From Hemileia vastatrix (lineage: Eukaryota > Basidiomycota > Pucciniomycetes > Pucciniales > Zaghouaniaceae): DNA of 64,000 nucleotides. Each line of letters opens with the position of its first letter. Position 1 is the stretch's first letter. The stretch is taken from NCBI GenBank assembly GCA_030280995.1, contig JASXTE010000011.1, positions 3,068,001 through 3,132,000 on the forward strand, in the 5' to 3' direction. Below are positions 33,195-45,888 of the stretch, in pieces. Both the position numbers and the translations under genes were made by a program. The notes beneath the pieces were generated by a model that worked only from the letters and a program-made list of their open reading frames with translations, was not told where the DNA came from and did not search any database.

Positions 33195-35091
33195 TTTACA
33201 TAATTATATCAATGATAATGTTGCTGATTTGAAGAAGAGTTGACATTGATATATCACGGGATTGAAGTGCAGTGGGACCAACTTCTAAGCCATCAGGAAT
33301 TGGCCTGTTCAGATTTGAAAGGTGAGCTAGAAGCTGAAGACCACGTTCAATCGGAAAATCTGAGTTAATGTTTTGATGTTATGGAAGCTGGATGAATTCA
33401 TGTGCGGTCAGATAAAGTGAAGATAATATAAGAGATACCCATGAAGAACGGAAGTGATCACTTGGGATCATTAATCTCATGAGCATTTGGATAAGATTGG
33501 ATTCAGGGTGATCTGTTTTCTTTGTTGAGGAAAGAAATTCAGTATTTAAACCATCAGGATCACATAAATTTTCCTTTTTTTTGAAATCAATATTATTGAG
33601 TACCCATAGCTGTGAGCTATCAATCTCTAAATAAATATTTGCTACAAAAGGAAAAAAAAAGGAAAAGAAAAAATTTAAGACTAAAAATTATGGTAACTTA
33701 CATAACTCAGAAAGTTTTGAAAGCCAATCTTCTCCACAAGATTTTTCCCAATGAAAAGTAAACATTGGAATATTTAACATGGGTTCCTCGGAAGAAGTAG
33801 AAGAGCGTAATTCAAGGAGAGTAACAATTTCCAAACACAACCTGAGGACCTTTGCCGTGCTGATTCTACCTTTATTAAAATTATGAATTTTACAGAATTC
33901 CTCCTGAAAATCAGAGTCTTTTAGAACTGAGGGTGAATAAGTTAGAGGTTTTTTTGATATCTTGATTAGAGTTGATTTTATTGGTAGAGAAGCTTTCAAA
34001 GTGGTAAAAGTAGGTAATTTAGGAGGTAATGGGTATTGCTTCTTAGAAATGAAGGAATTTGGTGATGAGCTGTTTGAATCATCATCTTTATCAAAAATAT
34101 TGTCATGTCTTGAAGAAGATTTTAAAATTGCTTGTTTTGATGAGCAAGCATAGCTTCATATTCTGAAAGTTCATCATCCCTATTTTCATTGCTCTTTTCA
34201 TCATCTTTATCAGGGAGAGGGCGTTTAATGATGGAACAATCTACAGTAGGTGAGTTTCTGGTACAAAATATCCAAGGAAAGATAAAAAGGTCAATATGTA
34301 AGCAATAAAAGAGATATATGATAGAATTTTAAAGATAAAAGAATAACAATAAAAAAAAGAAAACAAGAATATACTCATTAGTAAAGCCTTTGCTTTTTTT
34401 TGAGATTTATCATTTGATAAATCAGAAAAATAATTAGCAGAAGCCAGTTCATATGTTGAAAAAAAGAGGAGACTTGGGATAATTTCTTTTTCTTGGAGCA
34501 GATAACAGCTGTTTCAATATTTTCCTTAGAAGTTGAAGCATGAGTTGAAGCTGATGGTTCATCTGTCACATCATCATCCCTAATGACAATGACTTCATCA
34601 GGAGGAATCACACCCTCCTTGTAAGCTACAAATATATATGAAGAAAAAAATGTTAATAATCTTTTCTACTAATTTAAAAGGAGACAAAAAAAGTGAAGAA
34701 CATACATTTTTTAAGGCTTTTCACATATTGGAGTAATTCTTTACAAGAGTTAGATAAATATGAAGGAGAAGGATTATTGTTCAGGATCTTGACAAGTTCT
34801 TCCGATTTATTTCTAGCCAATTCAAGTAAATTGTGATACTGAACTCTTGTTATTTCTTGCCTCTCATTGCTAAGTACAGGAGGGTTAGGTGCCATGCCAG
34901 GTGGCAGACATGGTGAAGCTAAAAATCTTCAAAGAGAGTATCAATATGAGAGTGGGATGGAAAACATTTGGGTGCTGGAAAATCAATTTTTCGAAAAAAA
35001 AGATATAGAACATAAGTGAAATATATAAATTAAGAGAGAGGTAAATGATACACATAGAAAGTGGAGGTGTAGGATTTTGAATAATAGACAT
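33195..35091 (-). pseudogene. unrecognised multi-exon gene, broken
   Basis: Several minus-strand segments look like exons of one gene. They are: 35091 onwards (MSIIQNPTPPL); about 34985-34690 with ITRVQYHNLLELARNKSEEL; about 34622-34380 with IPPDEVIVIRDDDVTDEPS followed by KKKKLS; about 34265-34130 with IIKRPLPDKDDEKSNENRDD; about 34060-33688 with KVLRLCLEIVTLLELRSS; and about 33650-33195 with LWVLNNIDFKKKENL and RSSWVSLILSSLYLTAHEF. Acceptor-like TTTGTAG and donor-like GTATGT sites separate some of them. Stops and at least two frame changes break it. The acidic middle with Ser/Thr and Lys runs suggests a nuclear protein, but no domain is recognised. Confidence 0.45.
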
Positions 35092-36120
35092 ATTGATTAA
35101 TGAATATTAAAAAAAAGTATTCGATATCAAAAAATTATCATGTAACATAATGAATAATTATAAGAAACTCTATTCTATAAAATTGAAGTTGATAATTTAA
35201 TAGGATAAAAAATTGAATAAGATTAAAATTAAAGTGAGGATGAAAGAAACAGAAAATAAAAATAGGGTTATTATATATTATTTGAGCTTTTTTTAACATG
35301 TATTATTCATAGTGGGGTAAACTAAGTAACATGCTATATCATAATCTGTTTATATTGTAGCAAAATTTGATAAAGCTAACAGAAAATACTAGGAATTCTT
35401 TGGGGACTTTTAGTGTGAAAAACAAATAATAACAAATGTATATCCCATATGCAAATTGCCACGGGTAAATACAAAATTTTTTAAATTAGAATTTACTCCT
35501 AAACAATGGAGATACACTTAATTAGTATATTATATGAAAAAAAAGTATAATGCTTTAAAACTATTTGTTAAATTTACTTTCAGATAGCAATCAGAGATTC
35601 ACAAATTTACTGATATGCCTCACCAAACAAGAAATGAATTATAAATATATAATTGGTAACATTCAAATTTAAGATAAGAATTTGTTTTTTAAGTGACAGG
35701 AGGAGTGTTGGGCTAGGGTGTGGGCCCAGTGACCAAACCATTGAAAAACTGGGATACAACTAAGGGGAAAAATAAATTGAATAGTTTTATTTTACAATAT
35801 ATCTTAGTCTGCACAGGATATTGCATTTTTGTCCCTAACTATACAAATAATGTTACTTTTCAAGAGTTATAGGACTACTAAGTTGATAAAATATTATTAT
35901 GAATCACCCAATGAAACACCTTAAGCAACTTTCAAAATTATTAAGACATTAATATTCAATTTGAGATTTGGATTAGCTAGTTTTTCACAACTTACCACAG
36001 TTTTGATTAATATAATAAAACTTAAAAAAAATTGTTGAGATAACCTAGAAATGGGTGCAAAAAAATGATGAAACATATGACTTGAAACTTAACTCATACA
36101 CTATTGATAAACTTCATGGA
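35092..36120. other. no gene seen
   Basis: AT-rich sequence without a convincing frame or repeat. Confidence 0.6.
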
Positions 36121-36124
36121 TCCT

Positions 36125-38125
36125 GATCAATTTCTATTAAAATTAATTTTGAGACTGGAATATTGAATTTTAGCTATGACCAAGTACTGTAAGTGCCATG
36201 GTTTGTATTCAATATATTGGTGTTGAATTTAATTTTGATAGGAATTAACAAGTATCATATGGAATCATGCGTGGAACCCTGACAGAAATCAAAAAATTTA
36301 TGAGGCAATGAACCTCATAATTTCAATCAAAATTAATGTAGACCGCTACATATTGAATACAAGCCATGTCACATGGACTACACACACCACACAATATGGG
36401 GGGCGGACTTGCTAGCGAGTCTGCAACCTTGGACCCAAACTCGCCACAGGTTGAACACACATTGAGCTATTGATAAAGGAACCATACAATCAGGGATGAA
36501 CACCACTCAGCAGAACAGTTTTAGGTGGGTGTTCAAGTAGAGTTCAGTATGGGTTCAGTATGAGTTCAGTCTGAGTTCCATCTGAGTTCAGGTTGAGGAC
36601 TTGCTAGCAAGTCCACCCCCTATATTGTGTAGTGACAGACATAGATAAAATTCAACATGAATGGTTTAAAATTAATTTTGATCGAAATTAACCAAGGCAT
36701 TAAAACATCAATTTTTATATGGTGTACTTGATCAAACCAGTTAATCTAACTGCTTAGCTTACCTATACTTATAGGAATTTTATGCATAGTTCATGTCCAT
36801 ATTAATTTTGATAGAAATTAATGTTGACTAATACATAGTGAATACATGCTATGCCACTTAAACTTTCCAGGAATAGCTACCATTAAATATGCCAGTATCA
36901 AAAATTAATTTCGATCAAAATTAATGAGCATGAAAATCATGAATTTCTGGAGTCAACTGCTTATTTTTATGCATGGTGCCTTTCCAACGTTAATTTCAAT
37001 TGAAATTACATTTGATACTTTCATATTGCATGTAGCTATGCATGGAAAGTGTAAGTGGCATAGTGTGTATTCATTATGTATTGGTCAAAATTAATTTTGA
37101 TCGAAATTAATATTGACATTTGCATATTGAATCCAAACCAGAAAACGACCTAAATGATTCTTTATAAAACTGCCCATTAATTTTGATTGAAATTAAGGCT
37201 GACCATGTACATATTGAATGGTAGTTATATCTGGTCTGAGTAAATGGAGATAGCTTATATTCAATATGTATTGGTCAACATTAATTTTGATCAAAATTAA
37301 TGAGCATTTTGATCATGAACTTTGTCAGTCAGTTAGTTTTTTCAATGAATAATGGAATGCCAACATTAATTTTGATCAAAATTAATTTTGAAATGATATA
37401 ATGCTTTTTTGCATGACATGTAAAGGACAGCAAGTATTCTTAAGTACTGAAATTTACTATACATGTTGAGGGTAAATATAATATTTACATATCCATATAA
37501 ATTTATATAAAAATTAATGTTGACCAATATATAATAAATAGTAAATATTCCTGGCTCCTTGTAAGTGGCATAGATTTTATTCAATCTGCATTTGGCAACA
37601 TTAATTTTGATCAAAATTAAGGTTCATGATTATCATCAATTTATGCAGTCAGTTGCTTACTGTTATGCATGGTGACATGTCAACATTAATGTTAATTAAA
37701 GTTGAATTTGACATGCCACCAAGCATTTTTCTGTAAGATGAAAAATAGGGCCCACTATTCTTAAGTAAACATGTTAAAATGCATATTGAGCATGTATATA
37801 ATATTTACACATTAATATTAATTTCAATCAAAATTAATGTTAACCAATACACATTGAACGCAAGCTTTAAAACTTACACACACCAGATATAACTTTCAAT
37901 ATGCCAGTATCAAAATTAATTTCAATTGAAATTAATTTTGGAAAGGCACCATGCACAAAAATATGCAGTTGACTACAGAAATTCATGATTAACATGCTCA
38001 TTGATTTTGATCAAAATTAATTTTGATACTGTCATATTTAATGGTAGCTATGCATGGCAAGTGTAAGTGGCATAGCATGTATTCACTATGTATTGGTCAA
38101 CATTAATTTCGATCAAAATTAATAT
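36125..38125. repeat. palindrome-punctuated satellite-like array
   Basis: About 18 copies of a self-complementary motif with consensus TTAATTTTGATCAAAATTAA. Centres lie near 36136, 36238, 36326, 36681, 36811, 36914, 37000, 37100, 37186, 37290, 37375, 37506, 37610, 37694, 37827, 37925, 38010 and 38112. After subtracting MITE copy 3 (250 bp plus 3-bp TSD), most spacings alternate between 84-88 and 98-104 bp, with three of about 130. The intervals are themselves repeats of two kinds, one with GCATGGTG.C and one with TAAGTGGCATAG...TATTGGTCAAC, present in both orientations (36830-36903 is the inverse of about 38020-38105). Confidence 0.8.
36385..36634. mobile_element. CACTA-ended MITE, copy 3
   Basis: 250 bp, same ends and subterminal repeats as the other copies, one repeat unit shorter. 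Flanked by ACA (36382-36384, 36635-36637). It sits inside the palindromic array and removing it restores the array spacing. Confidence 0.9.
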
Positions 38126-38395
38126 GGATACATAAATGAGTCATAAAGAGGTATGGACAACCAATTTGTTGAAAATAAATTTTTATATCTCATACATTAT
38201 GTGTTTTTCTTAAATAAAATGTTACTCTCTCTCAATATCACCTTATAACATTTACCAAGTTTCTTTGAAAAATAACAGAATACAAAAAATTCAATATAAG
38301 ATAGCTATATTACACAGAAGATCATTGTTATACCCAAGTTATGATGATGTTGATGCTGTATTAATTGATTCCTGAATATTTATCAGATCAGTATC
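38126..38395. other. no gene seen
   Basis: AT-rich spacer between the array and the unknown gene to its right. Confidence 0.5.
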
Positions 38396-38399
38396 AGCT

Positions 38400-40014
38400 T
38401 CAACCCCAAGTGACTCACGTTAATTCACAGATAATCCTGCCAAAAATGTTGCTGAATAGCAATTCTTGGGGAGGTATTTGGGAACATTGAATATACCATC
38501 TTGTGAAACTCTCCTTTCTGATTACCATGAATATGTTATTGATGCCAATTTTCTTTGAGCTGGTGTATGGGCTAAGTTCTTTGTCATTTTATCTGTTTTT
38601 TTAAAAAAATCATTGAGTTCAGGATTTTTCCATCCAGGAATAGCTCAGATGGGTGAATTTGGGGCTGTTGGTGGGCCTTCCTTGATATCAGAGATGCACC
38701 TAGTATCATGAAAAATTCAACAAAACCTGGCACATCACCGCAGAGATCTCTTGCTAACTTGTAGAGTGCACTAGCAATCTGAATTCAAACTAAATCATCT
38801 TTGTAATAACAAAAAGCAAAGTAAAATAAAAAATTTACCTTGGTCTGATTACATTTTACTTGTGCCCTTGCCCTCTTTTCCATCTTTTCTCTTTCCACCC
38901 TTTCCTCTTCTTTCCCAAACAACCTTATCATCTCCATCCCATTGTTAACTACCCATTTCTCAATAACAAATTGAGTGAAATAAAGCTTTGACTAATCGAT
39001 TGTATTAAAGGTGGTGAGACAACTGGTACAGTGGTTGCATACTACGCTTCCCATGACTTGATTCCAAGTTGATTCCGAAAAATCACCGCAAGTCCAATCA
39101 AAGGCGAATTTCCAAAAGCATTTTTCTTGCTATTCACACTCTAAGTTTCTTTTGATAGAAAGTGGGATAGGTGCTCCTCCTATTAGTCCTTGAGGCTCAG
39201 GTGCTGGAAAAAATTGGGTTGTTGAATTTTGGATCGCAAGAAGGCTATAGAATTGGTTATCAGAAATTGTTGATCAGCTGCAGAATTAGCACGGTGAGAA
39301 GATTGGACTTGGGTTAGGAAGGTTTGAATGGTTTTCAGTTTGAATTGGTTCCAAGCTTTCCAATATTCAATCTCCAAAGGTGTTGGGCTTGCAGGATATT
39401 TTGCTATTTGTGTTGGTCCCCCAAGACAATACTTCATAAAGTAGTAAATATTTCTATTTAGACTGTCCGAGCTCCTGGAAACATCATTCCTTCTAACTAA
39501 GCCTCTTACAGCCCTTAACCCCCGTTCTCGTTCATGAGACTCTGCTGAAATGAGTCTGTGTTGATCACTGATACCCATATTGATTGTGGGATTCACTAAC
39601 AATTCAAATAAGTTATTTAAATTGGTTATTTTTAAATAAAAGAATACACTACAAATTTGACTCACCAGCTCCACTTGTGCTTGCCCCTTGGTTAGGCTGA
39701 GCAGATGATGATTGGTCTCCAAAAAAATCCCTCAATACTTCACTAGCCCAATCCCTTCCTAGCTGATCCGCATGCTGATCAGCACATTCTGGAGCAGAAG
39801 GATGATTTGGATTTAAATTTCTCGGTTCAGAATGAGACTCTTGGCCTGGATTGGGATTAGGTGGTGGGTTAGGATTAGGCAGTACAGATTGAGATGCATC
39901 TGGAGGTGGATCAGCAGCGGATGGTGGTGGAGTATTTCCAGTATTACTATGTTGAGGTGGAAAAAAATCAAAATCAGTTGGGTCAACAGAAATCCCTTCA
40001 AAATTATCATCCAT
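38400..40014 (-). pseudogene. unrecognised gene, broken (family A)
   Basis: The first exon (40014 to about 39664) starts MDDNFEGISVDPTDFDFF, then a Pro/Asn/Ser-rich stretch ending ASTSGAG. A GT-AG intron (about 39663-39599) joins in phase to VNPTINMGISDQ. The second part runs to 39183 with RNIYYFMKYCLGG and SPTPLEIEYWKAWNQFKLK. Beyond a stop further segments look coding: FAFDWTCGDFSESTWNQVMG near 39090, KWVVNNGMEMIRLFGKEEER near 38930, and after another intron-like gap IASALYKLARDLCGDVPGF near 38760. Stops at about 39125 and 38995 break it. It resembles, in my impression, uncharacterised rust and basidiomycete proteins that occur near DNA transposons. No enzyme motif is seen. Confidence 0.45.
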
Positions 40015-40430
40015 AATTAACTGTAATAAAAGAAAATAAAAGAAAAATAATCAGTATTTAAAATTTATACCTATCAAAGTTAAAGTAAAAAAAGATACTA
40101 TGTTTATAGTCTTGTTAATGTGTATGTTATCTTGGGGAAAAATAAAGTGAATAATATATAGCTATCTGCTAAAGTGGGAAGGTCAAGCTCTTTATAGTAG
40201 ACAAATGAGCAAGAAGCTTATTCATTAAGTAAAAATTTTATCATATTTCTCATTATCATGATGTTGTTTCTTTCATTCTTACATCTAAGATAAAAATGCC
40301 TCATTGAAAGAATAGGTTCTCTTGCATAAAAAGCAACCAATATAATTGTTCACTGATTTAAAATAAGGTAAGTTGGATGCATTGCATTTTTAATCAAGCA
40401 TTTAAATATTTATTTTACCATTTACAAACA
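40015..40430. other. no gene seen
   Basis: AT-rich gap between the unknown gene and the end of the CACTA transposase gene. Confidence 0.55.
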
Positions 40431-41359
40431 TCACCAATCCCAAATTAACACAAAGATGTTAGTCAACAGAAAATAAATTTGATTAATTTTTTCACTCACT
40501 ACTGTCTGCAGTCCAATGGCAGTGACAACCTTGTCTTTGATTTCAAACATTCCTTTTTTGTGCTTGACAGTAGCTGCATGTCCAATTATTTCATCTTTCT
40601 TAATCACAATTTGAGTTTCTTTGGCTACTATTACTAACTGACAATGCACTTGTGGGAAAAGCTCATAGGGATCCTTTGATGTTTCTTCTGGACGGAGCTC
40701 CTTGAAAGGACTACTATTAAATAGATTTGATTATTCTCTTCCTTTGACCTGAAAAGATCATCAATTTGTCAAAACTGGCTATCTTTTCCATAGTAGAATT
40801 CAATTGTTGAATTAGCAATGTGTAGATAGTAACTAGTAAACCTTTTTCCATGTATCAATATGCTTGCTACATTTTCAACTACCCGATCCCCACTTTTCTC
40901 CAATGGTGTCAAAGCCCAAATTGAAGTTTCTTTTCCCATTTGTGCCCTTACAAATTTAGTAAATAATTCCATACCTAGATGGATCCATTTGTTTTGTTTA
41001 TTGAGATTAATATGGATTTTTTTAGTCTCACATTGATCATTATCTTCAGCTTCACCAAGATCTAATACCCTAGACTTCCAATACAAATGTTTGAGCATTG
41101 TTAGTGGTATCTCTCCTGGGGTCAATATTAATAAATTAGCACAGCTGAGTTTTTAATTCATTTCTTAGAAAAAATTACATACGTGGATGGTGATTGTTTG
41201 GAATTTCAGATAATATATTATTCACCTGCTCTCCAGACCAACTAGCTGTACCTGATGGTGGACCAAGACTCTTTATCATTTCAGGATAATGTTGAGTGAT
41301 ACGCAGATTTGGCTTTGCTTTAATATTCTTCCAACCCACTTCCAGGCACTAACAATACT

Positions 41360-41620
41360 CACCACGCAATATGGGGGGCGGACTTGTTAGCAAGTCCGCA
41401 ACCTTGGACTCAAGTTCACCACAGATTGAACACACATTGAGCTATTGACAAAGGAACCATACAATCAGGGATAAACACCACTCATCAGAACAGTTTTAGG
41501 TGGGTCTTCAAGTAGAGTTCAATATGAGTTCAGTATGAGTTCAGTCTGAGTTCCATCTGAGTTGTGCCTGAGTTCAGGTTGGGGACTTGCTAGCAAGTCC
41601 ACCCCCTATATTGCGTAGTG
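41360..41620. mobile_element. CACTA-ended MITE, copy 4
   Basis: 261 bp, left end CACCACGCAATATGGGGGG, right end TATTGCGTAGTG. Flanked by ACT (41357-41359, 41621-41623). More diverged inside than the other copies. It interrupts the C-terminal third of the Tnp2-type transposase gene. Confidence 0.9.
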
Positions 41621-42378
41621 ACTATAACAGAAATTGATCTAGATCTTTAAGCGCATTAGTCTGTATATTTTTTAATGTCAAAAAATTGGTTATTGAGCAT
41701 AATGTTACAAGTGACTTGAGAAGATAATATTCTCTTGGGTTTTCAGCTGAGGACGCTGAAGATTCAGATTCTTTAAATATTTTAAACCAAAGTAGTATAA
41801 GCAAGAAAGGAAATTAGAGAGTATACAGCATTTGACATTCTGCTGCCTTGAGGGATCCTGCCTTTTTAGATCCTACTGATTTTGGAACTTGTGTTAGCCA
41901 GGAAGGCATTCTTACTAGATCAATCATCTTCCATACAGCCTGTAGCTCTGCTGCTGTGATTCGTGGATTACTACTACCTTCATTTTCTTTCTCCTTACCT
42001 TTCAGTTTTTTTTCTTCATCTCTAGCTGTCTCATTTGATGAGTGAGATTCTTCACTCTGTGATATGCTAATGCTCCATTGCCTTAAGTTATACAATGAAT
42101 TCCTACTGCCACTGCTGTGAGACTTTTATGAGGCCAAATCGCTATATGGTGGTATAAATTTGGAGCTGGATGACCTACTCTGGCTTCTTGATCAATTTTT
42201 TCACAATCTTTCACTATATAGTCCATTATGACTTAATGACTGTCTTGAACTCGTAAGTCTTTGCCGCTTGTGCTTTCTTGTGTACCCTGTATCATCATCA
42301 TCATTATTTTTGGTGATAAGCTACTTCTAAGTTTTTTAGAATGTTTGTGCAGTGAAGTATCAGGAAAGAAATTGTCAT

Positions 42379-43149
42379 TGTCACCGGAAGACCTACGCAC
42401 AAGGTCGAGGATGTTCCTGAAAGTGAGATGAGGGATTTAGAAACTTCTTCGAAGCACAGAGGAATGATTTGAGGAAGTGATTTGAAGGTTACTCGAAGTA
42501 AGAGCTACAGGTTCGAGGTATTTTCGAGAAGAATTATAAGATAGTTTCAAAGATAATAGGAATTCTTAAGATCTCACAAAGGGTTGGAAACTCAATAATC
42601 AAAGTTTTAGGATTTAGAAATGATTATTGAGAAAATAAAAGAAAGATACAATAACAATGATTTAACTTAAAGATTTTACCACTATTAAATGTAAATACGT
42701 TTTATAATTTAATTCTAAGGAATATTGAACCAAATACCCAACCCTTTTATATCCTTTATTCCTCCTCCCATTGACCTCCCTTTCATCACACCATTCCCAT
42801 ACCATTGACCATTACTAACATACACTTAATCCCTCTTCGCTAATATCCGTCCATGCTCAATTTAACCCTTTTAAATTAATTAACAAACTTTCAATGAAAA
42901 CTACTACTGTACTATTACATTGATCCTAGCGCTGCGCGTCGCTTATTGAAAATGAGACTAAGGCACCCTATTGAGAGATTGACTAATTTAGATTTAGAGT
43001 TTAGGCTAGCGCAGTTAAATAGTAAGTACACAAAGGGGAATCACAGTTGCTATGGGGAATTGCTTTCTGCGCTTTGAGTATAGATTTAGAACTCGATATT
43101 ATTGATTTAATGAGCTGCTTTTGCCTCGAGTTTCACGTGGCGCGTGACA
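42379..43149 (-). mobile_element. solo LTR of a Ty3 element
   Basis: 771 bp, inverse of the LTRs of Ty3 element 1: plus-strand ends TGTCACCGG and GCGTGACA. Target duplication GTCAT on both sides (42374-42378, 43150-43154). No internal Ty3 sequence adjoins it, so the element was lost by recombination between its LTRs. It lies within the transposase coding region. Confidence 0.92.
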
Positions 43150-44580
43150 GTCATCTTCTTCTCTTACATGCCAATTTTTATCTTTTTCCAGCTATCTTTC
43201 TAGATCTTTTGCTGCATTTTTGATTTGAAATTATCTTAGACTGTGATCATTTAGGTTGCCAAGCATATGTGAATGCATAACATCAATTGAGCAATATTCA
43301 GTTGGACACCAATATTCAAGGTTATTCAGTTCACTCCATCGTACCCCATGATTCTGAATAAATGATAAATGCTCCCAATGTGACTTAGAATTTTTCCACT
43401 TGGTTGCCCAGCACATATGATCCTCATGATTACATAATGAAAAATTTCCCACATTCTTTTCACTAATTTCATCTTTAGAGATATTACAGAAAGAGCAGAA
43501 AATTCTTGAAGAGTGACTCAAAAAGCCAGCCAATTTTTGTCTTGCAGGAATTTCACCTATTAAAGAGAACAATGCAACTCTTAATTTCAGGCCTTGTGGA
43601 TAAAGATGCGTCTTTTTAATCAATAAACCATCCCATTGAGTTTGTAGATCATTAACCAGGGGTTTTAGAAGGTAATTAAGCTGTTCACTTGTGGGTTCTG
43701 TTGGTCCAGGTATAATAGCATACAAAAAAAGATTTTCCATTTTGTATCTATCTTCTTGAGGTAGGTTCATACACACCATCATAATATTGCCTACAGACTT
43801 CTGATGACCTCCAATCCTATTGCCACTAGGCCTAAACCAGTCGACATATAAAGTAAACTTTAATTTGCCTGAAGTTATTGTATATTCATCATCATTTCCA
43901 CCCAGAGCTGGAGTGGTAATGGGAAAGTTTTTCCAAATTGAACCATCACAAACATCCTTCATCAAATCACACTCTACAATGTCTGCCACAGGGGTTTTAT
44001 TCTCAATAAGAAGCTTAAATTTAAAAAGCTTTATCTTTTCCTTAAGCCAGTCGATAAAAGAATGGTGATGAAATGTTTTAAGAGATAAGTATTTTACATG
44101 TTCTTGATGTTCCTTCATCAAATACAGCCTTTCATCACATTTAACTACAATTTGTCCTGCTCCAAACATTTTTAAATAGCACTTTGATGATGAAAAAAAC
44201 AGTTGATTGCAACATAGTATAGATGGTTGAGATTTAGAGTTATACTCATAAAGAGCAAAGCATTTAGGACAGCATTTTTTAGTGAAAAATGATTGATTGA
44301 GCTTTAATCGCTTAAAAACCGTATATATTGAGCATGAGATCAGGTGGAAAATTCTATCAGAATCCAGTCTTCCACTATCACCTAGAAGTTTGAGCTTCTT
44401 AATTTCTTCATCCAAAAATTGAGTACAACCTTCTTTGCTTAAATGATAAATCAGAGAAAGATTTGCTGCCTGCCACATAATTTTTTGGCTATAGCGTTCC
44501 CCAAGATGTGAGTTTCTAGAGACTGTTGAAGATACTTCTGCCCCCAATAGCGACTGCCCCTTTATAATAAATCATTGAAA

Positions 44581-45888
44581 CATTATAAAGACTTTTATTC
44601 TCACTTTGAACTATAGATATACAGCTTATTGTTTCTGTGGAGCTGGAACTTTAAATGTTAAGTGAATTGTTGGAAGAAATAACAATCTGGGCCTTCCTAT
44701 TTGTTTCCTCTTGATGTTTTGCATAAGAATTAGAGATTTTGAAAGCCATACCAACTTCAAAGGACCCAGAAGAAGTTTTATACTTTCTATAGACACATCC
44801 AAGCTCTTAAAATTGACATACATGAAAAAATGGAGGCATTGTAATTGTGATAATTGTAGGAATAAGTTAGCTGTTGGATCTTACCAATTGAAGGTATTCC
44901 TTTTTTTGAAAGGCACTAGCTAATATAAGCTATATTTTTTTATCAAAAGAATATGATGGAATATGCGTTGAAATTATTTAAGTTTAAATGTTCACTTTTT
45001 AATCAGATAAATTATATATTGATTAAAAGGTATGCAGTCTACTATATTTGTATTCTGTATACTCTCTGCATTTGTAAAACAATGCATGCATGTTTATCAG
45101 AATATTCTCTATCATAGAACAAATTCTATTGTACACAAAAGTATCTTGATTATTTTTCTATCAAATGCCTTCTGAGTTATATCTAACTACTTTATAATTA
45201 TTTGATTTTAGTGAAAATTCTTAGTTATGGACTATAAGAAAGTAATCCATATTTTTAACATAATTATTTAAAAAAATACCCCAAAAAAAGGTAAATATTT
45301 TGTAAAAAACAATCACAAACATATTTCCTTCACTTTGAAAATTGGTCTGTACTAGGTAGAATTTTCCATAAAGAAATAATCAAAAATACTCAAATATTAG
45401 ATGCTATAAAAGTGTAAACCTTAAAGCATTACAAAAAATCTGAAACCTTGTATAAATTTTCATACATAAATGTGATGAAGTGACACTCTAGTCTATTTAT
45501 TCAGGTTGAAAAAAATTACTCAATGGAATATGTATTACTATCATATTGGACTAAAAATAATTTTTTGTTAATCAAAAAACGAACATAGCCTCACATTTAT
45601 CAAATTATTTTTGTTGAAACATTTTTTGAAAAAGAAAAAAAAATCCTTTTCTCAAATGAGCCCCCTTTTATCACATAATAATTCTCTTCCTTTTTAACCA
45701 TTCCTTTTGAGTTCGAATTGCATATAAAAATATAATTTATGCATATTATAATGCCATAAAGTTGAAAAGTTTCTTATTCTTAATTTTTGTGATACTTCTC
45801 CTTATATTAACTTTGATCATAAAGTTTTAAAGCTCCGCAATTTATCCTTCCTCTTTGTTTAATTTTATTGAACACTTTCTTAATCTAA
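44581..45888. other. no assigned gene
   Basis: The minus-strand frame at 44823-44626 could be an upstream part of the transposase but shows no motif. The rest, to 45888, is AT-rich and without a gene. Confidence 0.45.

Larger units (their letters stand above)
40431..44580 (-). pseudogene. CACTA (Tnp2-type) transposase gene, broken
   Basis: Minus-strand coding segments in order. 44547-43231 carries the Tnp2 core, with KLKFTLYVDWFRPSG (probable first catalytic Asp), IIPGPTEPTSEQLNYLLKPL, RQKLAGFLSHSSRIFCSFC (CxxC) and CSIDVMHSHMLGN (probable second Asp). 42380-41650 includes VRMPSWLTQVPKSVGSKKAG and LYLPLLLLILW. 41340-40770 includes YPEMIKSLGPPSGTASWSGE and GEIPLTMLKHLYWK. 40649-40431 includes HCQLVIVAKETQIV and EIIGHAATVKHKKGMF. 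The gene is interrupted by a solo LTR (42379-43149) and a CACTA-ended MITE (41360-41620). Removing the LTR plus one TSD copy rejoins the frame. Stops occur near 43230, 43200 and 42225. It is part of a formerly autonomous CACTA element whose ends I could not locate. Confidence 0.75.

Noticed and set aside
36125..38125. CRISPR-like array of palindromic repeats with regular spacing
   Set aside because: The intervals are related to each other and occur in both orientations, there is no cas gene, and the surrounding sequence is that of a fungus.
44711..44923. Plus-strand frame with CNCDNC that resembles the start of some Tnp2 proteins
   Set aside because: It overlaps the upstream region of the minus-strand transposase gene, is short, and no Tnp2 core follows on the plus strand.
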